A DNA stretch of 64,000 bases from Roseburia sp. (GTDB lineage Bacteria > Bacillota > Clostridia > Lachnospirales > Lachnospiraceae), in contig JAPFDX010000016.1 of the NCBI GenBank assembly GCA_026168605.1, positions 62,001-126,000 of the forward strand, read 5' to 3'. How positions within the stretch are numbered: position 1 is the stretch's first letter; each line of letters opens with the position of its first letter. The position numbers and the translations under genes were made by a program. Of this stretch, positions 34,591 to 43,100 are shown piece after piece. The notes below the pieces were generated by a model. That model saw nothing but the letters and a program-made list of their open reading frames with translations, was not told the DNA's origin and ran no database searches.

Positions 34591-35934
34591 ATGAAGAAAA
34601 AAGTTTTGTCTGTGTTACTGGTCGGAGCCATGACTGCGTCCATGTTTGCCGGTTGTGGAAACGACGGAGACAAGGCAGCAGGGGCTGACGGAGCGAACGG
34701 GGGAGACGCAGCGCCGGTAACGGAGGAGAGCGGCGATGCGGCAGATGCCGAAGCGGCTGGCAATCCGGTCACACTTAAGACAGTTTCCATGTTCGGAGGA
34801 ACAGATCCGAATGCAGAGGTATATGCGGCGATCAATGACGAGTTTATGGCGGAGAACAGCCATGTGACGATCGAGGATAATTCGCAGACGTCGGACGAGG
34901 AGTGGAAGGCAGCAGTCAATGCGGACTTTTCCGTCGGAAATGAGCCGGACGTTATCCAGTTCTTTACGGACGCAACCGCAGACACCATCATCGCAACGGA
35001 TAAGCTGGTTTCCGTCGAGGAGATCCGCGCAGAGTATCCGGATTATGCAAAGGACACGCTTGATTCCGCGCTTGCAGCGGCAGCCAATACAGACGGTGTG
35101 CAGAGAGCGGTTCCGACGACGGGTTACTGGGAGGGACTGTTCTGCAACAAGGATTTATTTGACCAGTATGATTTAGAGCTCCCGACCGACTGGGCTTCAC
35201 TGGAGAAGGCGATCACAACCTTTAAAGAGAACGACATCATTCCGATCGCGTGTTCTTTGAATAACGTACCTCATTACTGGATCGAGTTTCTGATGCTCTA
35301 TGCGGCAGGACCGGAGGAGTACACCACAGTTCCGGAAACTGCTCCGGAAGGCTGGATCAAGGGACTTGAGATGTTCAAAACGCTCAGGGATATGGGTGCA
35401 TTCCCGGCGGATACGGATACCGTGGACGACGCTTACGTCGGACAGTTATTCCGTGACAAGAAGGCAGCGATGCAGCTTGACGGTTCCTGGTATGCAGGAA
35501 ATATCGAGGATACAGAAAACACAGTCGTGATCCCGTTCCCGGGCGTTCCGGATCAGAAAGCGGAGGCCGGCTCACTCGTAGGCGGTATCTCCTCCGGATT
35601 CTATATCACAAGAAAAGCATGGGAAGATCCGGACAAGAGGGACGCAGCAGTGAAATTCGTTATGGCTCACACAAGCCAGGAGGGCGTTCAGAGATACTGG
35701 GAGACCACAGGCGCCGTTTCACAGGCGGCAGTTGCAGTGACTCCGGTGGATGGTGCGACACCGTTTGCACAGTCGATCGCAGAGTATACGAGCAACGCGA
35801 GCGTGATCGTAGCGCCTACGGACTCGAGGATCGGCGACGCATACAAGACGCTGGTTGCCCAGATCGTGAAGGTATCTACCGGGGCGACGACGGCGGAGGA
35901 CGCCATCAATGAGGCGCTTGGCGTCATGCAGTAA
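34591..35934 (+). CDS. Sugar ABC transporter substrate-binding lipoprotein (CUT1)
   Basis: A 447-residue extracellular solute-binding lipoprotein. After a charged start and hydrophobic stretch, the lipobox MFAGC (Cys at about residue 21) is followed by an acidic, low-complexity linker (DGDKAAGADGANGGDA...). The mature part has the family-1 solute-binding fold with DVIQFFTDATADTII and conserved Trp and Asp residues typical of oligosaccharide binders. AAGGAGGA ribosome site before ATG 34591. Cellobiose or another beta-glucoside is inferred from the GH94 neighbour only. Confidence 0.9.
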   Translation: MKKKVLSVLLVGAMTASMFAGCGNDGDKAAGADGANGGDAAPVTEESGDAADAEAAGNPVTLKTVSMFGGTDPNAEVYAAINDEFMAENSHVTIEDNSQTSDEEWKAAVNADFSVGNEPDVIQFFTDATADTIIATDKLVSVEEIRAEYPDYAKDTLDSALAAAANTDGVQRAVPTTGYWEGLFCNKDLFDQYDLELPTDWASLEKAITTFKENDIIPIACSLNNVPHYWIEFLMLYAAGPEEYTTVPETAPEGWIKGLEMFKTLRDMGAFPADTDTVDDAYVGQLFRDKKAAMQLDGSWYAGNIEDTENTVVIPFPGVPDQKAEAGSLVGGISSGFYITRKAWEDPDKRDAAVKFVMAHTSQEGVQRYWETTGAVSQAAVAVTPVDGATPFAQSIAEYTSNASVIVAPTDSRIGDAYKTLVAQIVKVSTGATTAEDAINEALGVMQ

Positions 35935-35971
35935 TCTGCACACAAAATATAGCAGTACATAGCAAAAGAAG

Positions 35972-36011
35972 ACGGAGGGGCATTGCCCAGATTGCGGCCT
36001 CTCCGTTTTTT
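35972..36011 (+). terminator. Terminator between binding-protein and permease genes
   Basis: ACGGAGGGGC and GCCTCTCCGT form a 10-bp stem (one wobble) followed by six T. Set between the binding protein and its permeases, it would act as a partial terminator so that the binding protein is made in excess. Confidence 0.75.
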
Positions 36012-36078
36012 GTACCCTTTTATGAAAAATTGTACCCCGAAACCATGTGTTTTTTGAAAAAAGAAAGGTGGAAGAAAG

Positions 36079-37002
36079 ATGTTATATAAGAAAAAATGGC
36101 CATTGTTTTTGTTCTTAGTGCCGGGGCTTTTATTTTTGCTAGTCTTTCTTTACATACCGTTTGTTGAAAATATTAAGAACAGTTTTTACGAGATGGCGTC
36201 TGTCGTAAAGATGCCGGGGCAGGAATTTGAGTTTATTGGGATTGATAATTACAAGAGATTATTCACAGACCCGGATATTCGAGTGGCGATGGCAAACACC
36301 TTAAAAATGATGGTTCTGACCGTGATCTTTGAGGTCGGGATCGCCTTTGTGCTTGCAGTCATGGTGTCGCAGATCAAAAAGCTTCAGCAACTGTTTCGTA
36401 CCGTATATTTTTTTCCGGTAGTTATCTCAGCAACGGCAATCGGTCTGCTGTTCAAATTGTTCTATAACTATAATGGCGGTATGCTAAACCAGATCCTGGA
36501 AGCGCTGGGCAAAGAGCCCGTCCTCTGGCTCGGACCGGAGCTGGCATTTGCGATGATCTGTGTGCCGACGCTCTGGAGCTACATCGGATTTTACTTCGTC
36601 ATTCTGCTCACGGGTCTCAGTGATATTCCTGATGACATATATGAGGCGGCGTCCATTGACGGATGCAGTAAATTCAAACAGGTGTTTTATATTACGCTGC
36701 CAAGCTTAAAGCCGGTATTTTTCACATCGGTGACGCTGGCGGTGACCGGTGCGCTAAAGGTATTCGACCTTCCGTGGGTGCTCGCGCCAAACGGAGCTCC
36801 GCAGGGACTGACACATTTCCTCGGAACCTATATGTACCAGACGGCGTACGGGCTGAACAATTATGATTATGCATCGACACAGGCGCTTCTGATCGTCGTA
36901 CTCGGCGTTGTCGTGTCAAAGGGAGTCGGTATGCTGACGGCGGATAAGGATGAGAAGGTGGCGGCAAAAGCGAAACGTGCCAGAGCAAAGGGGGTGGCGT
37001 AG
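36079..37002 (+). CDS. Sugar ABC transporter permease 1 (MalF-like)
   Basis: A 307-residue inner-membrane permease of the CUT1 family with six hydrophobic helices. The EAA loop that docks the ATPase reads YEAASIDGCSKFKQVFYITLPSLKP. The next gene begins at the following base with no gap. AAAGAAAGGTGG precedes the ATG. The operon holds two permeases and a binding protein but no ATPase. Confidence 0.92.
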   Translation: MLYKKKWPLFLFLVPGLLFLLVFLYIPFVENIKNSFYEMASVVKMPGQEFEFIGIDNYKRLFTDPDIRVAMANTLKMMVLTVIFEVGIAFVLAVMVSQIKKLQQLFRTVYFFPVVISATAIGLLFKLFYNYNGGMLNQILEALGKEPVLWLGPELAFAMICVPTLWSYIGFYFVILLTGLSDIPDDIYEAASIDGCSKFKQVFYITLPSLKPVFFTSVTLAVTGALKVFDLPWVLAPNGAPQGLTHFLGTYMYQTAYGLNNYDYASTQALLIVVLGVVVSKGVGMLTADKDEKVAAKAKRARAKGVA

Positions 37003-37872
37003 ATGGATGTGACATTGCAGCTTGAGAAAGTGCACAGGAGAAAAAAGAAGATCAGCGCAGGTATGATCGCAATCTATGCGGTATTGATCTTTTGGGCGGT
37101 GCTGACGATCTTTCCGTTTGTGTGGGTGGTGATCAACTCCTTTAAGCCGTCTGCGGAGGTGCTCCGCTCGTCGTTTGCACTGCCGCAGGAGTTTACGCTG
37201 GCGAATTACCAGAACGCATTTGGAAAATTAAATGTGTTAAACGCCTACAAGAACAGCTTTATCATTTCTGGAACGGTGACCATCGGCGTGATGGTGCTCG
37301 CTTCCCTCATGTCGTTCGGGCTGACGCGTTACCGTTTCCGCGGCAAGGAGTTCATCCGCAGCATGATCGTGGCGAGCCTGATGTTTCCCGCATTTGCGAC
37401 GATCATCCCGGTTTACAAGATGATCATCCAGTGGGAGATGCTCGGAACGCCGATCGCAGTCATTCTCCCGCAGATTGCAGGAAATTTAAGCTTTGCGACG
37501 ATCGTGATGACGGGATTTATGCAGAGTATCCCGCTTGAGATGGAGGAGGCGGCGTACATGGAGGGCGCGAACGTCTTTCAGGTATTTGCCAAAATCATCG
37601 TGCCGCTGTGCCGGCCGTCACTGGCAACCGTGGCAATCTTTAGTTTCCTCTGGTCGTACAACGATCTGTTTGTCCAGAAAATCATGATTGCGGGACACAA
37701 GCAGTACTATCCGGTGTGTACGCTGCTGGAGGAGATCAGCTCGCAGTACGGAACAGACTTTGGACTGATGGCGGCGTCCGTCACCATCATTGTCATTCCG
37801 GTGATGATCGTCTATATCCTGCTCCAGAAGAATATCATCAAGGGATTGACAGCGGGAGCGGTGAAGGGTTAA
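37003..37872 (+). CDS. Sugar ABC transporter permease 2 (MalG-like)
   Basis: A 289-residue partner permease with six helices. The EAA motif is EEAAYMEGANVFQVFAKIIVPLCRP, the N-terminal region has the usual long cytoplasmic part followed by FPFVWVVINSFKPSAEVL, a conserved element of CUT1 permeases. It directly abuts permease 1. A terminator lies 40 bp downstream. Confidence 0.92.
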   Translation: MDVTLQLEKVHRRKKKISAGMIAIYAVLIFWAVLTIFPFVWVVINSFKPSAEVLRSSFALPQEFTLANYQNAFGKLNVLNAYKNSFIISGTVTIGVMVLASLMSFGLTRYRFRGKEFIRSMIVASLMFPAFATIIPVYKMIIQWEMLGTPIAVILPQIAGNLSFATIVMTGFMQSIPLEMEEAAYMEGANVFQVFAKIIVPLCRPSLATVAIFSFLWSYNDLFVQKIMIAGHKQYYPVCTLLEEISSQYGTDFGLMAASVTIIVIPVMIVYILLQKNIIKGLTAGAVKG

Positions 37873-37911
37873 ACTGATTACAAAAGACGATGAGCAGCGC
37901 CAGTGAGTGAC

Positions 37912-37953
37912 AGGCAAATATCCGTGCTTTCTTAGGATATTTGCCTTCCTTTG
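37912..37953 (+). terminator. Terminator after the permease genes
   Basis: AGGCAAATATCC and GGATATTTGCCT form a perfect 12-bp stem with an 11-base loop, followed by TCCTTTG. The T tract is moderate. A palindrome TGGGAAA-AA-TTTCCCA at 37966-37981 lies between it and the response regulator and may be a binding site. Confidence 0.7.
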
Positions 37954-38043
37954 TGTCCTGCCATATGGGAAAAATTTCCCAGAGTGTGAGGGCGGAGGCT
38001 GTGTGCCGGGTCGTAAAATTTGCGAATGAAACGGGGTAGAACG

Positions 38044-38829
38044 ATGTATAAGGTAATGCTTGTGGATGACGAACCGATTATTGTGGAGGGACTTTCCCGC
38101 AGTATTGCGTGGGAAAAGTGGAACTGCGAGGTCGTGGCGACAGCACATGACGGGCTTGAGGGGAAAGAGCTGATCGAGACGAAGAAGCCGGATATTGTCT
38201 TGATGGACATCTGTATGCCGGAGATGGACGGGCTTCAGATGATCGCGGCGATCAAGTCGCAGTTTCCCGATCTGGAGGTGTCCGTGCTGACGGGATACCG
38301 CGACTTTGAGTACGCGCAGACGGCGATCCGTCTGGGCGTCACGCGCTTTCTGCTAAAGCCGTCCAATATGGAGGAGCTGGAGGAGGCGATCGGCACCATG
38401 TGCGCGAATCTGGCGCGCAAGGGGATCACCGGGGAGAGTGCGCCGGCGCAGAGCGGGGAGCAGGAAGCCGGAACGGAGGCGACGAAGCACGAGAGCGTCT
38501 CAAGCAGCTTTATCGTCAAAAACGCACTGACCTACATAGAAGAAAATTACACGCAGAAACTGACGCTCTGTGAGGTTGCAGAAAAGACCTATGTCAGCCA
38601 GTGGCATTTGAGCAAGCTGTTAAACCGCTACGCGGGACAGAGCTTTTCGGAGATCTTAAATCATGTCCGCATCGAGCACGCCAAGAAGCTGCTGGAGGAT
38701 CCGTCCCTGCGCATCGGCGATATTTCCGAGCAGGTCGGGTTCCTCGATCTCGCGCATTTCTCCCGCGTCTTTAAGAAGCAGGAGGGGGTTTCGGCGAATG
38801 AGTACAGGAATCAGGTGTTGGGAAGATAG
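38044..38829 (+). CDS. Response regulator with AraC-type output, YesN family
   Basis: A 261-residue two-component regulator. The N-terminal receiver domain (about 1-120) has the acidic pair in MLVDDEP, the phospho-acceptor Asp in DIVLMDICMPEMDG and a conserved Lys in FLLKPSN. A linker leads to a C-terminal AraC-type double helix-turn-helix (about 165-260; LTLCEVAEKTYVSQWHLSKLLNRYAGQSF and later IGDISEQVGFLDLAHFSRVFKK). ATG 38044 is chosen as the receiver starts there. It should be phosphorylated by the YesM-type kinase at 32622 and regulate the sugar genes. Confidence 0.9.
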   Translation: MYKVMLVDDEPIIVEGLSRSIAWEKWNCEVVATAHDGLEGKELIETKKPDIVLMDICMPEMDGLQMIAAIKSQFPDLEVSVLTGYRDFEYAQTAIRLGVTRFLLKPSNMEELEEAIGTMCANLARKGITGESAPAQSGEQEAGTEATKHESVSSSFIVKNALTYIEENYTQKLTLCEVAEKTYVSQWHLSKLLNRYAGQSFSEILNHVRIEHAKKLLEDPSLRIGDISEQVGFLDLAHFSRVFKKQEGVSANEYRNQVLGR

Positions 38830-38835
38830 GAGCCG

Positions 38836-39330
38836 CTATATCCAGTAATATCCGAAGATGCCGCAGGCGATGCCGAGAAGCGCTCCGGCGATGACGTCGC
38901 GTGGCTCGTGGACGCCGCCGACCACGCGGATCACTGCGAGCACTGTGCCGCACGCAAGGAGCACGCAGCCGGCAGCCGGGTAGAGATAGAGCACGGTCAT
39001 GGCGATGACAAACGCGGAGAACACATGGCGGCTTGGAAAGGATTTGCCGGGCGTGTCCTTTTTTAGCACGGGCGGAAGATCGAATTTCTCATAGGGGCGC
39101 GGAGCATTTAAAATGTTCCGAAACAGCGATACCCCGAGGAACGAGACCGCGGGGACGAGCACAGCGCGCACGAGAAACGGGTGTCCGGTGAGCAGCAGCG
39201 CCAGCAAAAACAACGGGTAGACGAGGTAGGAAAGCCCGGTAATCATCCGGTTTAAAACCGTGACAAAACGGATGCGCCCGGGGTGACTGCGGATGACTCC
39301 GGTGAGACGGATATAGGAATCTCTTGTCAT
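38836..39330 (-). CDS. PAP2-family phosphatase
   Basis: A 164-residue membrane phosphatase. The motifs of the PAP2 acid phosphatase superfamily are visible: KxxxxxxRP in NAPRPYEKFD, PSRH in KSFPSRHVFSA, and SRxxxxxHxxxD in RVVGGVHEPRDVIAG (R, H and D present). Several hydrophobic helices surround these. Substrate could be undecaprenyl-diphosphate or phosphatidic acid. The track start is too long; ATG 39330 has GGAGGG. It lies one base after lspA and is cotranscribed with it. Confidence 0.85.
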   Translation of the reverse strand: MTRDSYIRLTGVIRSHPGRIRFVTVLNRMITGLSYLVYPLFLLALLLTGHPFLVRAVLVPAVSFLGVSLFRNILNAPRPYEKFDLPPVLKKDTPGKSFPSRHVFSAFVIAMTVLYLYPAAGCVLLACGTVLAVIRVVGGVHEPRDVIAGALLGIACGIFGYYWI

Positions 39331-39331
39331 G

Positions 39332-39796
39332 TCAGCCCTCCTTTCCGATGGCATCGGAACCGCACACACAGAGCAGTGCACCGGTAAAGATACAGAAATC
39401 GGAAATATTAAAAATAATGCGCTTAAGCCACTTCGGACCGATATTGATCCGGAAATAGTCGACGACATAGCCCTTGGTATAGCGGTCATAAAGGTTGCTA
39501 AACCCGCCGCCGAGCAAAAGCGACCCGCCCAGCTTGGCGGGGATGTGCCCGCCTCGGCGGAGAACAAAATAATAACATACCCCGATTGCAAAAAGTACGG
39601 CGGTATGGAGCACTTTTAGAAAATTTGGTCTTTTTGAGAGTAGATTTAATGCTGCGCCTCTGTTATAATATTTCTCGAGAATGATCTTTCCGCCAAGACG
39701 GGGGTGTCTGGCTTTTTGTTCGTATTTTTTTTCGATATGCGATTTTAACAGGAAATCAGTCAGGAACACGCCTGCGCCAATGATCAGATAAAACAT
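39332..39796 (-). CDS. lspA: Lipoprotein signal peptidase (divergent LspA)
   Basis: A 154-residue membrane aspartyl peptidase that cleaves prolipoprotein signal peptides after lipid attachment. Four hydrophobic helices are present. Family motifs appear in modified form: NRGAALN, GGGFSNLYDRYTKGYVVDYF with the first catalytic Asp, and FNISDFCIF with the second. The divergence from the consensus (GNLxDR, NxAD) is clear but both Asp are kept. Several lipoproteins in the window would be its clients. Precedes a PAP2 phosphatase gene. Confidence 0.85.
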   Translation of the reverse strand: MFYLIIGAGVFLTDFLLKSHIEKKYEQKARHPRLGGKIILEKYYNRGAALNLLSKRPNFLKVLHTAVLFAIGVCYYFVLRRGGHIPAKLGGSLLLGGGFSNLYDRYTKGYVVDYFRINIGPKWLKRIIFNISDFCIFTGALLCVCGSDAIGKEG

Positions 39797-39829
39797 AGGT
39801 CTCCTTTGATATATGGTATATTTTCATCT

Positions 39830-39858
39830 ATTATACTTGGTATTGCCGGAAATGAAAA
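39830..39858 (-). promoter_or_regulatory. Promoter of lspA-PAP2 operon
   Basis: On the - strand TTTTCA and TATAAT at 17-bp spacing, about 30 bases upstream of the lspA start, which has AAAGGAG. Confidence 0.55.
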
Positions 39859-40008
39859 GTTTTTTCCGGGACAACGGTTGCCTTTTTTTATCCTGATTTG
39901 TGCATTTTTCCGGAAAGGGTTGCAGGGGACGGCAGCTCCTGCTAAGGTTTAGGTGTCAGCCGCAGACAAGCGGTACACATAGAATATCTTTCACAGGGGG
40001 ATAAGAAA

Positions 40009-40740
40009 ATGAACATTATAAAAGCGAAGGACTATCAGGACATGAGCAGAAAGGCTGCAAATATCATTTCAGCCCAGATCATCATGAAGCCGGAGTGTGT
40101 GTTAGGTCTTGCGACAGGTTCCACACCGGTCGGCGCATACGAGCAGCTTGTGGACTGGTACAAAAAGGGAGATCTCGATTTCTCAAAGGTGTCCAGCGTG
40201 AATCTGGACGAGTACCGCGGACTCAAGAGAACCGACCCGCAGAGTTATTACTATTTCATGCACGAGCATCTGTTCGGTCATGTCAATATCCGCGAGGAGG
40301 CGACGCACGTGCCGGACGGAACAAACCCGGACGCTGCGGCTGCGTGTGAGGAGCACGAGAGGATTATCCGCGAGCTCGGCGGGATTGATTTACAGCTTCT
40401 CGGACTTGGAAATAACGGACATATCGGCTTTAACGAGCCGTGCGACTGCTTTGAGAAGGTGACGCACTGTGTGGATCTGACACAGAGCACCATCGAGGCA
40501 AACTCCAGATTTTTCCAGTCGATCGACGAGGTTCCGACACAGGCGTACACGATGGGGATCGGCACGATCATGGCGGCAAAGAAGATCCTTGTCGTGGTAA
40601 ACGGTGAGGGCAAGGCTGACATCGTAGCACGCGCATTCTGGGGTCCGGTGACACCGGAGGTTCCGGCTTCTATTTTGCAGATGCACCCGGATGTGACAGT
40701 TGTGGCAGATGAGGCGGCATTGTCGAAATCTCCGCTGTAA
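40009..40740 (+). CDS. nagB: Glucosamine-6-phosphate deaminase
   Basis: Converts glucosamine-6-phosphate to fructose-6-phosphate and ammonia in the cytoplasm. The 243-residue length and motifs fit NagB: GLATGSTPVGAYEQL (phosphate binding), SVNLDEYRGL with the catalytic Asp, and GLGNNGHIGFNEP with the catalytic His. ATG preceded by CAGGGGG. No nagA lies next to it; it stands alone with its own terminator. Feeds amino-sugar carbon to glycolysis. Confidence 0.95.
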   Translation: MNIIKAKDYQDMSRKAANIISAQIIMKPECVLGLATGSTPVGAYEQLVDWYKKGDLDFSKVSSVNLDEYRGLKRTDPQSYYYFMHEHLFGHVNIREEATHVPDGTNPDAAAACEEHERIIRELGGIDLQLLGLGNNGHIGFNEPCDCFEKVTHCVDLTQSTIEANSRFFQSIDEVPTQAYTMGIGTIMAAKKILVVVNGEGKADIVARAFWGPVTPEVPASILQMHPDVTVVADEAALSKSPL

Positions 40741-40778
40741 ATCCGGCGGTGAGGTCTACATAAGAAAACATATATGCT

Positions 40779-40817
40779 AACAGCCGTCACTACTGCGAAT
40801 AGTGGCGGCTGTTTTTT
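40779..40817 (+). terminator. Rho-independent terminator after nagB
   Basis: AACAGCCGTCACTA and TAGTGGCGGCTGTT form a 14-bp stem (one G-T pair) with loop CTGCGAA, followed by TTTT. Confidence 0.9.
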
Positions 40818-40876
40818 CTCTAAAAATCTGATGAAGCAGGCGGATAGGGATTGCCGCTTTTGGCTCGGCGCATCGT

Positions 40877-41761
40877 TTATGCGCCTCCTCCGTTTTTGCG
40901 GTATTCCCGTGGCGTCATTTGAAATTTTTTCTTGAATGCGCGGTTAAAGTAGGACAGATTCTCGTATCCGGTCTCATTTGCGATCGCGAGGATGGAGGAG
41001 TCGGAGGAGAGCAGCAGCCTGGAAGCCATCGTAAGGCGGTAATCGTTCAGATAGCAGGTGAAGGATGTCCCCATCATGTTTTTAAAATATTTCATGAAAT
41101 GGGACGGGCTGATGCCCGTTTCCTTTGCGACCATTGCGATCGTGAGCTTGTCCATGTAATGATTTTCCACATATTTTAAAATCTGTTTGAGTTTCTCCAG
41201 AGATCTTGTGTTTTTTTTCGGAGGGCTTGTGAGCGCGCATTTTCCGGTCAGGGTAAAAAAGAGCATGAAAAGCTGGCTCTTTAAAAAGAGCTCGTAGCCC
41301 GTTGGCATAGTGCGGCAGATGTTGTCGTTGGCGTCCAGACAGGCGGCAATATCTGCATAGTGCGGCGCGTCCGGCGGGTAGAGCGGCGGCACGGCGAGCG
41401 CGCCGGAGAACAGCGGGGCGAGGAAATCCGTGCTGCACGCATCCGCTTTTCGGGAAATGAGGATATCCGGATGGAAGATGATATTTTCGTATTCCATGGA
41501 CTCCTGCTCATACTGCCCGATGGAGTGAAGCTGCCCCGGAAGGATCAGCGCGATCGCCCCTGCTGCCACCGGATAAAAGTGGAAGTCGATCGTGACCGTG
41601 CCGCGTCCCTTTTTGATGTAGATAAATTCCAGCTCGTCGTGCCAGTGGAGCGGCACCTGCGGAAAGTCGAGCGGGATCGAGCAGGGGTAGGTATTGTAGG
41701 GAAAATGGGGATTCCCGTGTGATTTTTTTTCCTGATAGTTTTCGTATTCTAAAATGTTCAT
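40877..41761 (-). CDS. AraC-family transcriptional regulator with cupin domain
   Basis: A 294-residue regulator. The N-terminal cupin-like domain (about 20-100; LHWHDELEFIYIKKGRGTV) is a probable sugar or metabolite sensor. The C-terminal AraC double helix-turn-helix (about 190-290) begins YMDKLTIAMVAKETGISPSHFMKYFKN and ends with SYFNRAFKKKFQMTPREYR. ATG is 15 bp after the zinc-ribbon gene on the - strand, so the two are probably cotranscribed. Target genes are unknown; nearest are nagB and DUF4300, and related regulators often control a neighbouring sugar operon. Confidence 0.9.
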   Translation of the reverse strand: MNILEYENYQEKKSHGNPHFPYNTYPCSIPLDFPQVPLHWHDELEFIYIKKGRGTVTIDFHFYPVAAGAIALILPGQLHSIGQYEQESMEYENIIFHPDILISRKADACSTDFLAPLFSGALAVPPLYPPDAPHYADIAACLDANDNICRTMPTGYELFLKSQLFMLFFTLTGKCALTSPPKKNTRSLEKLKQILKYVENHYMDKLTIAMVAKETGISPSHFMKYFKNMMGTSFTCYLNDYRLTMASRLLLSSDSSILAIANETGYENLSYFNRAFKKKFQMTPREYRKNGGGA

Positions 41762-41776
41762 GAGCGTTCCTATCAG

Positions 41777-41974
41777 TTACTTCAGTTTCTCCACATCATC
41801 CACATACATGGAAACCTCGCCGCATTCCGGGCAGATGGCAACCTTAGGTCTTCCGAGCCTTCCCCGAAGCATCTTATCCTCGTCTTTTGACAGCACGATC
41901 CCATAGATAGAAAATTCACTCATAATCTGGCATCCCTCTTTCATTTCTGGGCCGCACCGGATACACGTTCTCAC
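41777..41974 (-). CDS. Small zinc-ribbon protein
   Basis: A 65-residue protein with two CxxC pairs: CIRCGPEMKEGC near the N-terminus and CPECGE near residue 48. These suggest a zinc ribbon. GTG start at 41974 preceded by GAGGGGG; an overlapping ATG in another frame is followed at once by stop. It reads like the nucleic-acid-binding or redox-related small zinc proteins seen in clostridia. First gene of a two-gene unit with the AraC regulator. Function unknown. Confidence 0.7.
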   Translation of the reverse strand: MRTCIRCGPEMKEGCQIMSEFSIYGIVLSKDEDKMLRGRLGRPKVAICPECGEVSMYVDDVEKLK

Positions 41975-42007
41975 ATTGCTTCCCCCTCTCTCAAATTACA
42001 TGAAATA

Positions 42008-42036
42008 ATTATAACATAACCCCCGGGTACTGTACA
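42008..42036 (-). promoter_or_regulatory. Promoter of the zinc-ribbon/AraC unit
   Basis: On the - strand TGTACA and TATAAT at 17-bp spacing with an extended TGT before the -10 (TGTTATAAT). Confidence 0.6.
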
Positions 42037-42060
42037 TAAATTTTCAGAATATAACGGTCA

Positions 42061-42939
42061 TTACTCATTGATCGGCTGTCCATTTTCCAGTACGATCGGG
42101 GGCAATTCACTCTCATCCCCATACAAATCTGGGCGGGCTAACAGATAGTCTGTAAGCTCACCGCGATTTTTAAATTTTGTTGCCTGAAACGGTGCTCGCG
42201 GACCGTACTTTTCTACGAACAGCAGTCCATTCTCTGTCTCCAGCAAGACACCGGTATGCCCAACAAAACGGACGTTATCAAACGTGGAGTGCAGATATAC
42301 CTCGATCAAAGACATTCCTGCATTGCTGTCAATCCCGATGTCCCACGCATCCCATGCCGCCTGAATTTTTGCGATATGTTCCTCCTGCGTGTCTGCCCCG
42401 TCGACGGAAACGGCGTGAAACAGTGTGATGAAATTGGCGCGATCCTCTGCATCCATCTGATATTCTGGTATCGTATCAATCGCTTCAATGTCAAACATCA
42501 GATAGGTGTCGCTCTCGTCGGCAGAGCCGTTTGTACTGATTGCATTTTTCATCAGAAGAAAAGCGGTCAGACGGCAGTTTGCTTCCGGGAAAATTGTTCC
42601 GTCCGGTAATTCCTTATAATCAAAAAGCAGCGTGCTATAATCGACATAATCATCCGGCATAGAGACAAATCCCTCCGGCAGTGCCGGCTCTGTTACACGG
42701 CTGTTGAAATCGTCTGTCCATGCCAGCAGGGTATCGGTCTGCGCCTGCGATACGCCATGAGACTGAAGTGCAGATACAACCTCGTCTCTGGAAGACTGGT
42801 CGGTCAGATTGGAGTATAAAACTTCCGTCTGCTCTGATTCTGTGGTGTTGCCGGAGGGAGGTGTGTCAGATGTGCCGCAACCGGAGACAGAAACTGCCCA
42901 AAATGTAATAAAAAGTGTGGTAAAAATTTTTTTTCGCAT
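42061..42939 (-). CDS. DUF4300-like lipoprotein
   Basis: A 292-residue predicted lipoprotein. Lipobox VSGC at about residue 20, preceded by a charged start and hydrophobic segment. The mature protein begins with a Ser/Thr-rich linker (TSDTPPSGNTTESEQTE) and then YSNLTDQSSRDEVVSAL, which resembles the DUF4300 family of Firmicutes surface proteins, and later FLLMKNAIS, FVGHTGVLLE and KFKNRGELTDYLLARP. No catalytic motif is seen. ATG 42939 has GAGGATATTTC upstream. Its promoter diverges from glgP. Function unknown; family assignment from memory of the pattern. Confidence 0.75.
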   Translation of the reverse strand: MRKKIFTTLFITFWAVSVSGCGTSDTPPSGNTTESEQTEVLYSNLTDQSSRDEVVSALQSHGVSQAQTDTLLAWTDDFNSRVTEPALPEGFVSMPDDYVDYSTLLFDYKELPDGTIFPEANCRLTAFLLMKNAISTNGSADESDTYLMFDIEAIDTIPEYQMDAEDRANFITLFHAVSVDGADTQEEHIAKIQAAWDAWDIGIDSNAGMSLIEVYLHSTFDNVRFVGHTGVLLETENGLLFVEKYGPRAPFQATKFKNRGELTDYLLARPDLYGDESELPPIVLENGQPINE

Positions 42940-42971
42940 ACGAAATATCCTCATTTCTATTTTATGATAGT

Positions 42972-43001
42972 ATTGTACCATTTTTAGACGGAATATCACA
43001 A
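42972..43001 (-). promoter_or_regulatory. Possible promoter of the DUF4300-like gene
   Basis: On the - strand TTGTGA and TACAAT at 18-bp spacing, about 33 bases upstream of the start codon. On the other strand a TATAAT at 43023 may serve glgP but lacks a clear -35. Confidence 0.4.
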
Positions 43002-43100
43002 GAAAAATAATGGCAGGATACCTATAATAAAATCATACGATCACTGTCTTGGGAAAATGGCAAAAGCGCGGAACACAGATTCCGGGAAAGGAGGGAAATC

